Shown here one piece after another: positions 9,118-16,799 of a stretch of DNA of 64,000 bases. The notes under the pieces are model-generated. The model saw only the letters and a program-made list of their open reading frames with translations. It searched no databases and was not told the DNA's origin. Each line of letters opens with the position of its first letter. Positions within the stretch are counted from its first letter, which is position 1. The DNA lies in the NCBI GenBank assembly GCA_964406735.1, contig CAYOSU010000001.1, forward strand, positions 62,001-126,000, written 5' to 3'. This stretch comes from CAYOSU01 sp964406735. GTDB taxonomy: Bacteria; Bacillota; Clostridia; Christensenellales; CAMQZB01. The position numbers were made by a program, and so were the translations under genes.

Positions 9118-9834
9118 ATGAAAATTGTGAATAAGAAAAAGATAATAATAACCGTAGCGATAGTTCTTGTATTGGTTTTGTCGGTTGTTGGCTTTTACGT
9201 TTATGCTGACAAGGCAACGGAATATAAATCAACAAAGCCTGAGAGGAATCCTCAAAACGGCTGGGGACAGCTGTACGGTTTCAGAGCAAAGATAGCGTCG
9301 GTTGAGTACGATAAAGAGTCAAATACCGCCCACGTAAAGGTCGAAATTATCAAAAATTACAACAACCATCTGGGCGATTATCCGACCGATACTGTCTTTA
9401 TGGAAGAACCCTACGCCGAATACTTTTCAAACGGCGGCGGAGAGTATGAGGAATACCTCATTTTTACGAGGAAGTTTGTTGAGGGCGATGGCTCGTATCT
9501 CTTGCAAATAGCCATCGGTATTGACGGCGACGATATTTATGTAATAAACGAGGGCAATATCTCCGTACAATCCATTTACGGCAAGGGAGAGTTTTATAAA
9601 AAGCTTTCCGACTTTGAAAAGGATTATTACCCAGCTGTCGAGAACAGAAAGTTGACGGACGAATGGTATGACGAATACGAAAAAGAGATAGAGCTTGAGT
9701 ACAGGCTTTTAGAGATAAAATATTGGCTCAAATACTTGTGGATAATTATCGGCGGCGTGGCGCTCGTTTGTCTTTTCGGAATGGTCTTTTTGAAGATAAA
9801 CAACAGGAAAAGAAAGGACAAGAAAGATAAATGA
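9118..9834 (+). CDS. Two-TM membrane protein of unknown function
   Basis: 238 residues with one N-terminal membrane segment (about 8-30) and one near the C-terminus (about 206-226), followed by a short Lys/Arg-rich tail. The intervening domain, about 175 residues with many acidic and aromatic residues, should face outside. No catalytic motif seen. It sits 36 bases after the HTH-membrane gene, before a terminator, so the two probably form an operon and may act as sensor and partner; that is inference. Family not recognised. Confidence 0.6.
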   Translation: MKIVNKKKIIITVAIVLVLVLSVVGFYVYADKATEYKSTKPERNPQNGWGQLYGFRAKIASVEYDKESNTAHVKVEIIKNYNNHLGDYPTDTVFMEEPYAEYFSNGGGEYEEYLIFTRKFVEGDGSYLLQIAIGIDGDDIYVINEGNISVQSIYGKGEFYKKLSDFEKDYYPAVENRKLTDEWYDEYEKEIELEYRLLEIKYWLKYLWIIIGGVALVCLFGMVFLKINNRKRKDKKDK

Positions 9835-9841
9835 TTTTTTG

Positions 9842-9873
9842 AAAGCGGCTTTTGAAATAAGAGCCGCTTTTAA
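9842..9873 (+). terminator. Terminator after HTH/membrane pair
   Basis: 9-bp stem 9842-9850/9862-9870 with a short T run. The remaining gap up to 10035 shows nothing recognisable. Confidence 0.75.
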
Positions 9874-10035
9874 CGTGTTGTCGGCAAGATTATTCTATTT
9901 TGCAAGAAAAGGTGTAGAAATCGCACGTAACGACGATTTTTTGCTGAAATAAAGCGATTTCCAAAGTGCATTTTGTGTATAGAAACCCTAAACAAACACA
10001 AGATATGGATAAGTGAAAAAAGTGATATAATTTGT

Positions 10036-10064
10036 TTGACTTTTTATTGTAATTACGATAAAAT
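10036..10064 (+). promoter_or_regulatory. Promoter of str operon
   Basis: TTGACT (10036-10041), 17 bp, TAAAAT (10059-10064). Strong sigma-A type site 29 bp ahead of the L7Ae-like gene. Confidence 0.75.
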
Positions 10065-10092
10065 GATATAGCGTATTTTAGAGTGAATTATT

Positions 10093-10380
10093 ATGTTAAG
10101 AGAACACGAAAAGACAATAGAAATACTCGTTGACGAAGCGAAAAAATACGTAGGACTCAAGCAATTTATCAGGAGTGCGAGGGAAGAACGGATAAAGTAC
10201 GTCGTTCTTGCCGAGAACGCAGACGAGAAGATAAAAAACGAAGTCCGCGATATAGCGAAAAAGGACAACATCAAAGTCAAGTCCTTCCCGTCGAAAGAAG
10301 CGCTCGGTAAGGCCTGCGGCATAGACATCGGCGCTGCGGTCGTAACGGTACTTAAGACCGACGATAAAAAATCGATTTAG
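10093..10380 (+). CDS. L7Ae-family ribosomal protein (YbxF-like)
   Basis: 95-residue member of the L7Ae/L30e kink-turn RNA-binding family. The pattern YVVLAENADEKIKNEV and the later ACGIDIGAAVVTVL match the conserved strand-helix elements that grip a kink-turn. In Bacillus the corresponding gene (ybxF, also called rplGB) sits directly before rpsL, as here. First gene of the str operon; the start lacks a strong Shine-Dalgarno site. RNA target not deducible from sequence. Confidence 0.88.
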   Translation: MLREHEKTIEILVDEAKKYVGLKQFIRSAREERIKYVVLAENADEKIKNEVRDIAKKDNIKVKSFPSKEALGKACGIDIGAAVVTVLKTDDKKSI

Positions 10381-10418
10381 ACCGAGAGATCGGTTTGAAT
10401 AAATAGCAAGTAATTGCG

Positions 10419-10431
10419 ATCCTATTTTATT
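10419..10431 (+). repeat. Upstream arm of 13-nt inverted repeat flanking rpsL
   Basis: ATCCTATTTTATT lies 2 bases before the rpsL Shine-Dalgarno and is perfectly complementary to 10853-10865, just after rpsL. Pairing would enclose the whole gene and approach its ribosome site. Confidence 0.7.
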
Positions 10432-10449
10432 ACAAGGAGGTGAAAATTA

Positions 10450-10827
10450 ATGCCAACAGTCAACCAGCTTATCAAGCATGGCCGTCACAGCGCGATCGTA
10501 AAGAGCAAATCTCCGATCATGCAGGGTTGCCCGCAGAAGCGTGGCGTATGCCTTTCCGTAACGACGACCTCGCCTAAAAAGCCTAACTCCGCTCTTCGTA
10601 AAATAGCAAGAGTAAAGCTCGTTAACGGTCAGGAAGGTACTATTTACATTCCTGGTATCGGACACAACTTGCAGGAGCACTCTTCCGTACTTATCAGAGG
10701 CGGCAGAGTAAGGGATCTTCCTGGTGTACGTTACCACATTATCAGAGGTACTCTCGATACCGCGGGCGTAGCTAACAGAAGACAGGCAAGAAGCAAATAC
10801 GGCGCAAAGCGTCCTAAAAAGGCTTAA
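10450..10827 (+). CDS. rpsL: 30S ribosomal protein S12
   Basis: 125 residues; decoding-centre protein. Contains TSPKKPNSALRK with Lys43, the position where streptomycin-resistance changes occur, here in the sensitive wild-type form, and PGVRYHIIRG near residue 91. A textbook AAGGAGGTG precedes the ATG by 7 bases. Second gene of the str operon. It is flanked by perfectly complementary 13-base segments. Confidence 0.98.
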   Translation: MPTVNQLIKHGRHSAIVKSKSPIMQGCPQKRGVCLSVTTTSPKKPNSALRKIARVKLVNGQEGTIYIPGIGHNLQEHSSVLIRGGRVRDLPGVRYHIIRGTLDTAGVANRRQARSKYGAKRPKKA

Positions 10828-10848
10828 TTAAAGACAGTTGCATTGAAA

Positions 10849-10984
10849 AACCAATAAAATAGGATGGTCAAAATATAGTTTTGGCAAAACGGGATATTAT
10901 TCTCACTCCCTCAAAGTCCTATATGATTGGTTAGCAGTAAATCTTCGGAAGAAGATTGAAGGAGTCGCTGCGGCAAAAATGCCG
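10849..10984 (+). promoter_or_regulatory. Structured S12-S7 intercistronic region
   Basis: The 229-base gap between rpsL and rpsG holds a long stem (10849-10864 with 10917-10932, 14 of 16 paired), a perfect 6-bp hairpin with a GGAA (GNRA) loop (10941-10956) and a 5-bp hairpin (10971-10984). In E. coli the S12-S7 spacer is the translational operator bound by S7, so an equivalent role is plausible but unproven. The 5' arm can alternatively pair with 10419-10431. Confidence 0.55.
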
Positions 10985-11056
10985 TATGCCCGGCTATCCT
11001 CATAGGGAAACCGAAAGGGAAGCAAACAAAAAATTTTATTAAAGGAGGATAAATCC

Positions 11057-11527
11057 ATGCCAAGACGTGGTGGAGTTCCTAAACGCGACGTCCTTCCTGA
11101 TCCTATTTACGGAAGCAAGGTAGTAACCAAGCTCATAAATCAGATCATGATCGACGGCAAAAAGGGAACTGCTGAAGGAATCGTATATGACGCCTTCAAC
11201 ACAATGGAACAGAAAATGGGTCAGCCCGCTATTGAGCTTTTCAACAAGGCGCTCAATAACGTAATGCCCGTTCTCGAAGTAAAAGCAAGACGTGTCGGCG
11301 GTGCGAACTACCAAGTTCCTATCGAGATACGTCCCGAAAGAAGACAGACGTTGGGTATTCGTTGGATCGTTGCCAGCGCAAGAAAGAGAAGCGAACGCAA
11401 TATGTGTGACAGACTTGCGGGAGAGCTTATGGACGCTTGCAATGAGACCGGCGGAGCATTCAAGAAGAAAGAGGAAACTCACAGAATGGCTGAAGCTAAC
11501 AAGGCTTTCGCACATTTCCGTTGGTAA
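11057..11527 (+). CDS. rpsG: 30S ribosomal protein S7
   Basis: 156 residues, the standard length. Primary 16S-binding protein that nucleates assembly of the 30S head. Motifs PRRGGVPKRDVLPDP at the N-terminus, ALNNVMPVLEVKARRVGGA in the middle and ETHRMAEANKAFAHFRW at the end are diagnostic. AAAGGAGG stands 9 bases before the ATG. Located between S12 and EF-G as in most bacteria. The long structured spacer upstream suggests separate control of its translation. Confidence 0.98.
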   Translation: MPRRGGVPKRDVLPDPIYGSKVVTKLINQIMIDGKKGTAEGIVYDAFNTMEQKMGQPAIELFNKALNNVMPVLEVKARRVGGANYQVPIEIRPERRQTLGIRWIVASARKRSERNMCDRLAGELMDACNETGGAFKKKEETHRMAEANKAFAHFRW

Positions 11528-11547
11528 TCCTTTAAGGAGCAAGATTC

Positions 11548-13620
11548 ATGCCTAGAAAATTTGATTTAAGTATGACGCGTAATATCGGTATCATGGCGCA
11601 TATCGACGCGGGTAAGACGACGACCTCCGAGCGTATCCTTTATTATACGGGAAAGACGCACAAGATCGGCGAGGTGCACGACGGACAGGCTACCATGGAC
11701 TGGATGGAGCAGGAGCAGGAGCGTGGTATCACGATCGTTTCTGCTACGACCACTACCGAGTGGAAGGGACACAGGATCAACCTCATCGACACGCCGGGAC
11801 ACGTAGACTTCACAGTCGAGGTCGAAAGATCTCTTCGCGTACTTGACGGTGCAGTTGCGCTTTTCTGCGCAAAGGGCGGCGTTGAGCCTCAAAGCGAAAC
11901 GGTTTGGCGTCAGGCTGACAAATACAAAGTTCCCCGTATTGCGTTCGTCAACAAGATGGACATTAACGGAGCAAACTTTTTCGGGGCAGTAAAAATGATG
12001 AGAGACCGTTTGGGAGCAAACGCTATTCCCGTAGTGCTTCCTATCGGTAAAGAAGCCGATTTTATCGGTATAATCGATCTTTTGGAGATGCATGCGCATA
12101 TCTATAAAGACGACAAGGGAAAAGAAGTTGATATCGTCGAGATTCCCGAAGAGTATAAGGCTCAGGCGGAAGAGGCAAGAGAGAATCTTATTTCTCACCT
12201 TTGCGACGTAGACGACGAGATCGGCGAGAAGTACCTTATGGAAGAAGAGATCACCGTTGACGATCTCAAGAGAGCAATAAGAAATTCCGTTGTTCACATG
12301 ACGATGGTTCCCGTATTCTGCGGATCTTCGTATAAGAACAAAGGTATTCAGATCCTTCTTGATGCTATCGTTGATTATATGCCCAGTCCTTTGGATGTCG
12401 ATCATATCACGGGAACTAATCCCGACGGCGAAGAAGAGACGAGAATTACCGGCGACGATCAGCCTTTCGCAGGTCTTGCGTTTAAGATCATGGTCGATCC
12501 GTTCGTAGGAAAGCTCGCATTCTTGCGTTCGTATTCAGGTATATTGAAGACGGGCTCTTACGTTCTCAACTCCACTAAGGGAAAGAGAGAAAGAATTGCA
12601 AGGATCGTGCAGATGCACGCTAATAACAGAACTGATATCGACGAGCTTTATGCAGGCGACATCGCTGGTATCGTAGGTCTTAAAGATACTGCGACGGGCG
12701 ATACGCTTTGCGACGAAAAAGCACCGATCATTCTCGAAAGCATGGAGTTCCCTGACCCCGTTATCAGGGTTGCGATCGAGCCCAAGACCAGAGCAAGTCA
12801 GGAAAAGATGGGTATTGCCCTTCAGAAGCTTGCCGAGGAAGACCCGACGTTCAGAACGTATACGGATCAGGAAACGGGACAGACGATCATCGCAGGTATG
12901 GGCGAGCTTCACCTCGACATCATCGTAGACAGACTTTTGAGAGAGTTTAAGGTAGAAGCAAACGTCGGCGCACCGCAGGTTGCTTACAGGGAGACGATCA
13001 AGAAAGCCGTTGAGGCTGAAGGTAAGTTTGTTCGTCAGTCGGGCGGCCACGGACAGTACGGTCATTGTAAGATCCGTCTTGAACCTCAGGAACCTGGTAA
13101 GGGCTATGAGTTCGTAGACGAAACGGTAGGCGGCAGCATTCCTAAGGAATACATCAAGCCTATCGACGCAGGTATTCAGGAAGCTTCTAAGAGTGGTATA
13201 CTCGCAGGCTACGAAGTAGTTGACTTCAAGGTAACGGTATATGACGGTTCTTACCACGATGTAGACTCTTCCGAAGCTGCGTTCAAGATCGCAGGCTCGT
13301 TGGCATTGAAAGACGGTCTTGCGAAAGCAGGTTCGGTATTGCTCGAACCTATCATGAAAGTTGAAATTGTGTTGCCAGAAGAGTATTTTGGTGATATAAT
13401 GGGTAATGTCAGCAGCCGCCGCGGAACGATTCTCGGCTCTGAGGACAGAAACGGTTCAAAGGTAATCGATGCCGAAATACCTCTTTCCGAGATGTTCGGT
13501 TACGCTACGGACCTTAGAAGCAGAACGCAGGGCAGAGGCGTCTTCTCGATGCAGTTTGACCACTATGCGGAAGTTCCTAAGTCGGTCGCAGAAAAGATTA
13601 TCGGCGAAAAGAGAAAATAA
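11548..13620 (+). CDS. fusA: Elongation factor G
   Basis: 690-residue translational GTPase catalysing translocation. G1 AHIDAGKTT near residue 17, switch I GITIVSATTT, G3 DTPGHVDF and G4 NKMD are intact; domain IV (GGHGQYGHCKI onward) and the domain V end are complete. Shine-Dalgarno AAGGAG stands upstream and the S7 stop is 20 bases away. Third structural gene of the str operon. No second fusA-like paralogue is visible in the window. Confidence 0.98.
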   Translation: MPRKFDLSMTRNIGIMAHIDAGKTTTSERILYYTGKTHKIGEVHDGQATMDWMEQEQERGITIVSATTTTEWKGHRINLIDTPGHVDFTVEVERSLRVLDGAVALFCAKGGVEPQSETVWRQADKYKVPRIAFVNKMDINGANFFGAVKMMRDRLGANAIPVVLPIGKEADFIGIIDLLEMHAHIYKDDKGKEVDIVEIPEEYKAQAEEARENLISHLCDVDDEIGEKYLMEEEITVDDLKRAIRNSVVHMTMVPVFCGSSYKNKGIQILLDAIVDYMPSPLDVDHITGTNPDGEEETRITGDDQPFAGLAFKIMVDPFVGKLAFLRSYSGILKTGSYVLNSTKGKRERIARIVQMHANNRTDIDELYAGDIAGIVGLKDTATGDTLCDEKAPIILESMEFPDPVIRVAIEPKTRASQEKMGIALQKLAEEDPTFRTYTDQETGQTIIAGMGELHLDIIVDRLLREFKVEANVGAPQVAYRETIKKAVEAEGKFVRQSGGHGQYGHCKIRLEPQEPGKGYEFVDETVGGSIPKEYIKPIDAGIQEASKSGILAGYEVVDFKVTVYDGSYHDVDSSEAAFKIAGSLALKDGLAKAGSVLLEPIMKVEIVLPEEYFGDIMGNVSSRRGTILGSEDRNGSKVIDAEIPLSEMFGYATDLRSRTQGRGVFSMQFDHYAEVPKSVAEKIIGEKRK

Positions 13621-13664
13621 TTTTGCAATAATTAATAATTTAAGATTATTAGGAGGAATTAAAA

Positions 13665-14870
13665 ATGGCTAAAGCTAAATTTGACAGAAGCAAACCACAC
13701 GTTAATATCGGTACCATCGGCCACGTTGACCACGGTAAGACGACGTTGACAGCTGCTATTACCATGGTAATGGCTCACAAGGGCGGCGCAGAAGCTATGA
13801 GATATGACCAGATCGATAAGGCGCCTGAAGAGAGAGCAAGAGGTATAACAATCAACACCTCTCACGTTGAGTATCAGACCGCTAACAGACACTATGCTCA
13901 CGTTGACTGCCCGGGACACGCAGACTACGTTAAGAACATGATTACCGGTGCTGCTCAGATGGACGGCGCGATCCTCGTTGTTTCCGCTGCAGACGGCCCG
14001 ATGCCTCAGACCCGTGAGCACATTCTTCTCGCTCGTCAGGTAGGCGTTCCTTACATCGTAGTATTCCTTAACAAGTGCGACCAGGTTGACGATCCTGAGC
14101 TTCTCGAGCTCGTTGAAATGGAAGTTAGAGACCTTCTTTCTAAGTACGACTTCCCCGGCGACGACCTTCCTATCGTAAGAGGTTCTGCTCTTAAGGCATT
14201 GGAAGCTGCACAGGCTGGCAACTATGACGATCCTGCTTGCAACTGCGTTGACGAATTGATGGCTGCTATCGACTCTTACATCCCCGCTCCTGAGCGTGAT
14301 GAGAACAAGCCTTTCCTTATGCCTGTTGAGGGCGTACACACGATCTCCGGACGTGGTACCGTTGCTACCGGTAGAGTTGAAAGAGGTGTTGCTAAGGTTG
14401 GCGACCCCGTTGAGATCGTTGGTCTCCACGACAAGGCTTCTAACTCCGTTATTACCGGTCTTGAGATGTTCCATAAGTCTTTGGACGAAGCTATCGCAGG
14501 CGATAACATCGGTGCTCTTCTCCGTGGTGTTGACAGAAACGCTATCGAAAGAGGACAGGTTCTTGCTAAACCTGGTTCGATTCATCCTCACACCAAGTTC
14601 CAGGGTCAGGTTTACGTATTGACCAAGGAAGAAGGTGGACGTCATACTCCGTTCTTCAACGGTTACAGACCTCAGTTCTTCTTCAGAACGACGGACGTTA
14701 CCGGTTCCTTGAAGCTTCCTGAGGGAGTTGAAATGGTAATGCCTGGCGACCACATCACGATGGACATCGAGCTCATCACCCCGATCGCTATTGAGGAAGG
14801 TTTGAGATTCGCTATTCGTGAAGGCGGCAAGACGGTTGGTTCCGGCGTTGTTTCCAAGATCTTCGAATAA
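13665..14870 (+). CDS. tuf: Elongation factor Tu
   Basis: 401 residues. Delivers aminoacyl-tRNA to the ribosome as a GTP complex. G1 GHVDHGKTT, switch I RGITINTSHVEY, G3 DCPGHADY, G4 NKCD and G5 GSALKALE are present; barrels II and III are complete, ending in GSGVVSKIFE. AGGAGGAATT precedes the ATG. Last gene of the str operon, followed by a strong terminator. Codon use is biased to a small codon set, as expected for a highly expressed gene. Confidence 0.98.
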   Translation: MAKAKFDRSKPHVNIGTIGHVDHGKTTLTAAITMVMAHKGGAEAMRYDQIDKAPEERARGITINTSHVEYQTANRHYAHVDCPGHADYVKNMITGAAQMDGAILVVSAADGPMPQTREHILLARQVGVPYIVVFLNKCDQVDDPELLELVEMEVRDLLSKYDFPGDDLPIVRGSALKALEAAQAGNYDDPACNCVDELMAAIDSYIPAPERDENKPFLMPVEGVHTISGRGTVATGRVERGVAKVGDPVEIVGLHDKASNSVITGLEMFHKSLDEAIAGDNIGALLRGVDRNAIERGQVLAKPGSIHPHTKFQGQVYVLTKEEGGRHTPFFNGYRPQFFFRTTDVTGSLKLPEGVEMVMPGDHITMDIELITPIAIEEGLRFAIREGGKTVGSGVVSKIFE

Positions 14871-14900
14871 GACTCTTAGAATCTAATCAGAACGAAATTG

Positions 14901-14930
14901 CAGCGGAGAGTTATCTCCGCTGTTTTTTTT
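14901..14930 (+). terminator. Terminator of str operon
   Basis: 9-bp stem (14901-14909/14914-14922) with a 4-base loop and eight Ts. Confidence 0.93.
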
Positions 14931-14995
14931 GTTGTGTATAAAAGCTTTCTGCACGATAGAAAATACGAGCATAGCCAAAGATCCGACTAAATCAG

Positions 14996-15024
14996 TTGTT
15001 GAAAAAGTCGATATGTGGTAAGAT
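14996..15024 (+). promoter_or_regulatory. Promoter for leaderless gtrA-like transcript
   Basis: TTGTTG (14996-15001), 17 bp, TAAGAT (15019-15024) with TGG before the -10. The ATG follows the -10 by only 6 bases, so transcription should start at the start codon itself. Confidence 0.6.
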
Positions 15025-15030
15025 ACTAGT

Positions 15031-15477
15031 ATGAAAAAGATAAAAGAACTAATAATAAAATACAAAGAAGTAATAGTATATCTCATTTTCGGCGGCTTGA
15101 CGACGCTGTTGTCTTTAATAGTCTTTTGGCTGTTGACGGATATCATCCCCATTGCCGAAAGCACGCTTCCTGCAAATATAATCTCAAATGCGGCAGGAAT
15201 AGTGTTTGCGTATTGTACTAACAGAAAATGGGTGTTTGAAAGCAAGGTAAAAGGCTTCGTTCCTGTTATTAAGGAGCTTTCGAAGTTTGTCGGCGGAAGA
15301 CTGTTTACAGTTCTTTTCGACTTGGCGTTCGTGTACGTCGCAGTAGACGTGCTTAACGGCAACGATATGATATTCAAGCTTATATCAACCGTCGTAGTAG
15401 TAATACTCAATTACGTAATAAGCAAGTTTATCGTTTTTGCAAAGAGCAGAAAGGCGAAGAAAGAGGAAAACGAATAA
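15031..15477 (+). CDS. GtrA-like four-TM membrane protein
   Basis: 148 residues with four membrane segments (about 14-34, 44-62, 86-105, 112-132). FGGLTTLLSLIVFWLL at the start and FAYCTNRKWVF in the second segment match the GtrA family, thought to flip polyprenyl-linked sugars for cell-envelope glycosylation. No glycosyltransferase neighbour is present, so the substrate is unknown. No Shine-Dalgarno site is seen and the ATG coincides with the predicted transcription start. The tail is Lys/Glu rich. Confidence 0.82.
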   Translation: MKKIKELIIKYKEVIVYLIFGGLTTLLSLIVFWLLTDIIPIAESTLPANIISNAAGIVFAYCTNRKWVFESKVKGFVPVIKELSKFVGGRLFTVLFDLAFVYVAVDVLNGNDMIFKLISTVVVVILNYVISKFIVFAKSRKAKKEENE

Positions 15478-15508
15478 GAATAATACCATTGGGACAGAGG
15501 AGCTTGTA

Positions 15509-15943
15509 ATGATAAGAGAGTTTGAAAGAAAAGATATAGCGGCGTATAAAAATATGTGCAAGGAGTTCTATTCCTCCGACGCCGTATTGAAAAATATACC
15601 CGAGGAGAATATCGATGCGTTTATCTCGGAGGTGCTTTCTTCCGATGCGTACACAAAGTGCTATTTGTTAGAGCATTTCGGTGAAATAGCGGGCTATGCC
15701 GTAACGGCAAAGACCTTTTCGCAAGAGGCGGGCGGAATGGTGCTTTGGATAGAGGAAGCGTACGTCAGACCTGAATATCGCGGCAAAGGCTTAGGTAAGG
15801 AGTTTTTTGACTATATTTTGAAGACCCCGATGATCAAGCGTTTCAGGCTTGAAGTCGAGGATGAGAACGTCCGTGCAAGGAAGCTTTATAGTTCATTAGG
15901 CTTTGATAAGCTGGAATACGGTCAGATGTACCTTGAGAAATGA
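15509..15943 (+). CDS. GNAT N-acetyltransferase
   Basis: 144-residue single-domain acetyltransferase. The acetyl-CoA loop is RPEYRGKGLG (about residues 92-101), preceded by the WIEEAYV strand and followed by RARKLYSSLGF, the typical motif B. The start at 15509 is chosen because GAGGAG precedes it by 7 bases. The last bases ATGA overlap the start of the following TIM-barrel gene, so they are co-translated. Substrate not predictable. Confidence 0.85.
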   Translation: MIREFERKDIAAYKNMCKEFYSSDAVLKNIPEENIDAFISEVLSSDAYTKCYLLEHFGEIAGYAVTAKTFSQEAGGMVLWIEEAYVRPEYRGKGLGKEFFDYILKTPMIKRFRLEVEDENVRARKLYSSLGFDKLEYGQMYLEK

Positions 15944-16746
15944 TCGACTATAATAAGCTTGGAATAAATTCAAAATGCGCATTGACGGGCATGCCGTATG
16001 ACGAACGCTATTCGCTATTTAAGGAGATCGGCTTTGAAAGCGTGCTCCTTTGGGGTGGCGAAGAGGAAACGCCGCTTCAAAAGCGTATAGAGACGGCAAA
16101 AGAATATGGCGTTTACGTCGAAAGCGTTCATGCACCGTACGTTGGCAATACGTTCATTTGGAATGGCGGCGCAGATGGCGAAAGGTATTTAGAAAAACAG
16201 ATAGAGTTGGTAAAGCTGCTTGGCGATTTAAAAGTCAAAACGCTCGTACTTCACCCTGAAGGCAACGAGGGCTTGCCGACGGTCAATAGCGATGGGCTAA
16301 GGCGATATATGCGCCTTTTTGAAATTGCAAGTGCGGCAGACGTCGATATTGCCGTTGAGAATATACATATCATCGAACCCGTCAAAGCGTTGCTTGGTGC
16401 GTATAGCGGGCAAAACGTAGGTTTTTGCTTTGATAGCGGACACTACAATATCTGGAGCAATAATTGCGATATGCTCGAGCTTTTCGGCGATAGACTGAAA
16501 GCCATTCATCTGCACGATAATGACGGCGTAAAAGACACTCACGAACCGCTTTTTGTCGGCACGGTAAATTGGAAGACGCTTGCAAAAAAGCTTGCAAAAA
16601 CGCAATATAACGGCTCACTGACGCTTGAAACGAAGTTCAAGGGACAAAGCGAAAGAGAACTTGTCGCGAGGCTTCAAGCCGCATACGAAAGCGGTAAACG
16701 CTTTGCTGAGCTTCTTAAAAAAGAGTACGATCTGAAAGAACAATAA
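15940..16746 (+). CDS. Sugar phosphate isomerase/epimerase (xylose isomerase-like TIM barrel)
   Basis: 268 residues of the AP endonuclease 2/xylose isomerase-like barrel family. Probable metal ligands come from VLHPEGN, AVENIH, FDSGHYN, IHLHDND and LTLETK, spaced as in IolE-type isomerases. No DNA-binding features, so a sugar or inositol derivative is the likely substrate; identity open. The start overlaps the GNAT gene by 4 bases. A strong stem-loop separates it from convergent dnaA. Confidence 0.82.
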   Translation: MIDYNKLGINSKCALTGMPYDERYSLFKEIGFESVLLWGGEEETPLQKRIETAKEYGVYVESVHAPYVGNTFIWNGGADGERYLEKQIELVKLLGDLKVKTLVLHPEGNEGLPTVNSDGLRRYMRLFEIASAADVDIAVENIHIIEPVKALLGAYSGQNVGFCFDSGHYNIWSNNCDMLELFGDRLKAIHLHDNDGVKDTHEPLFVGTVNWKTLAKKLAKTQYNGSLTLETKFKGQSERELVARLQAAYESGKRFAELLKKEYDLKEQ

Positions 16747-16761
16747 TATATCGATATAATA

Positions 16762-16791
16762 AAAGCGTTGAAGAGTTTTCTTCAACGCTTT
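16762..16791. terminator. Bidirectional terminator between isomerase gene and dnaA
   Basis: Perfect 12-bp stem 16762-16773/16780-16791 with a 6-base loop. T-rich sequence lies on the 3' side of each strand, serving both convergent genes. Confidence 0.85.
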
Positions 16792-16799
16792 GTTATTCG

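Noticed and set aside
13659..14753. 364-codon open frame on the minus strand opposite tuf
   Set aside because: Antisense of a highly codon-biased gene; low-complexity composition, no ribosome site and no family resemblance. Similar long antisense frames opposite fusA and pepF were dropped for the same reason.
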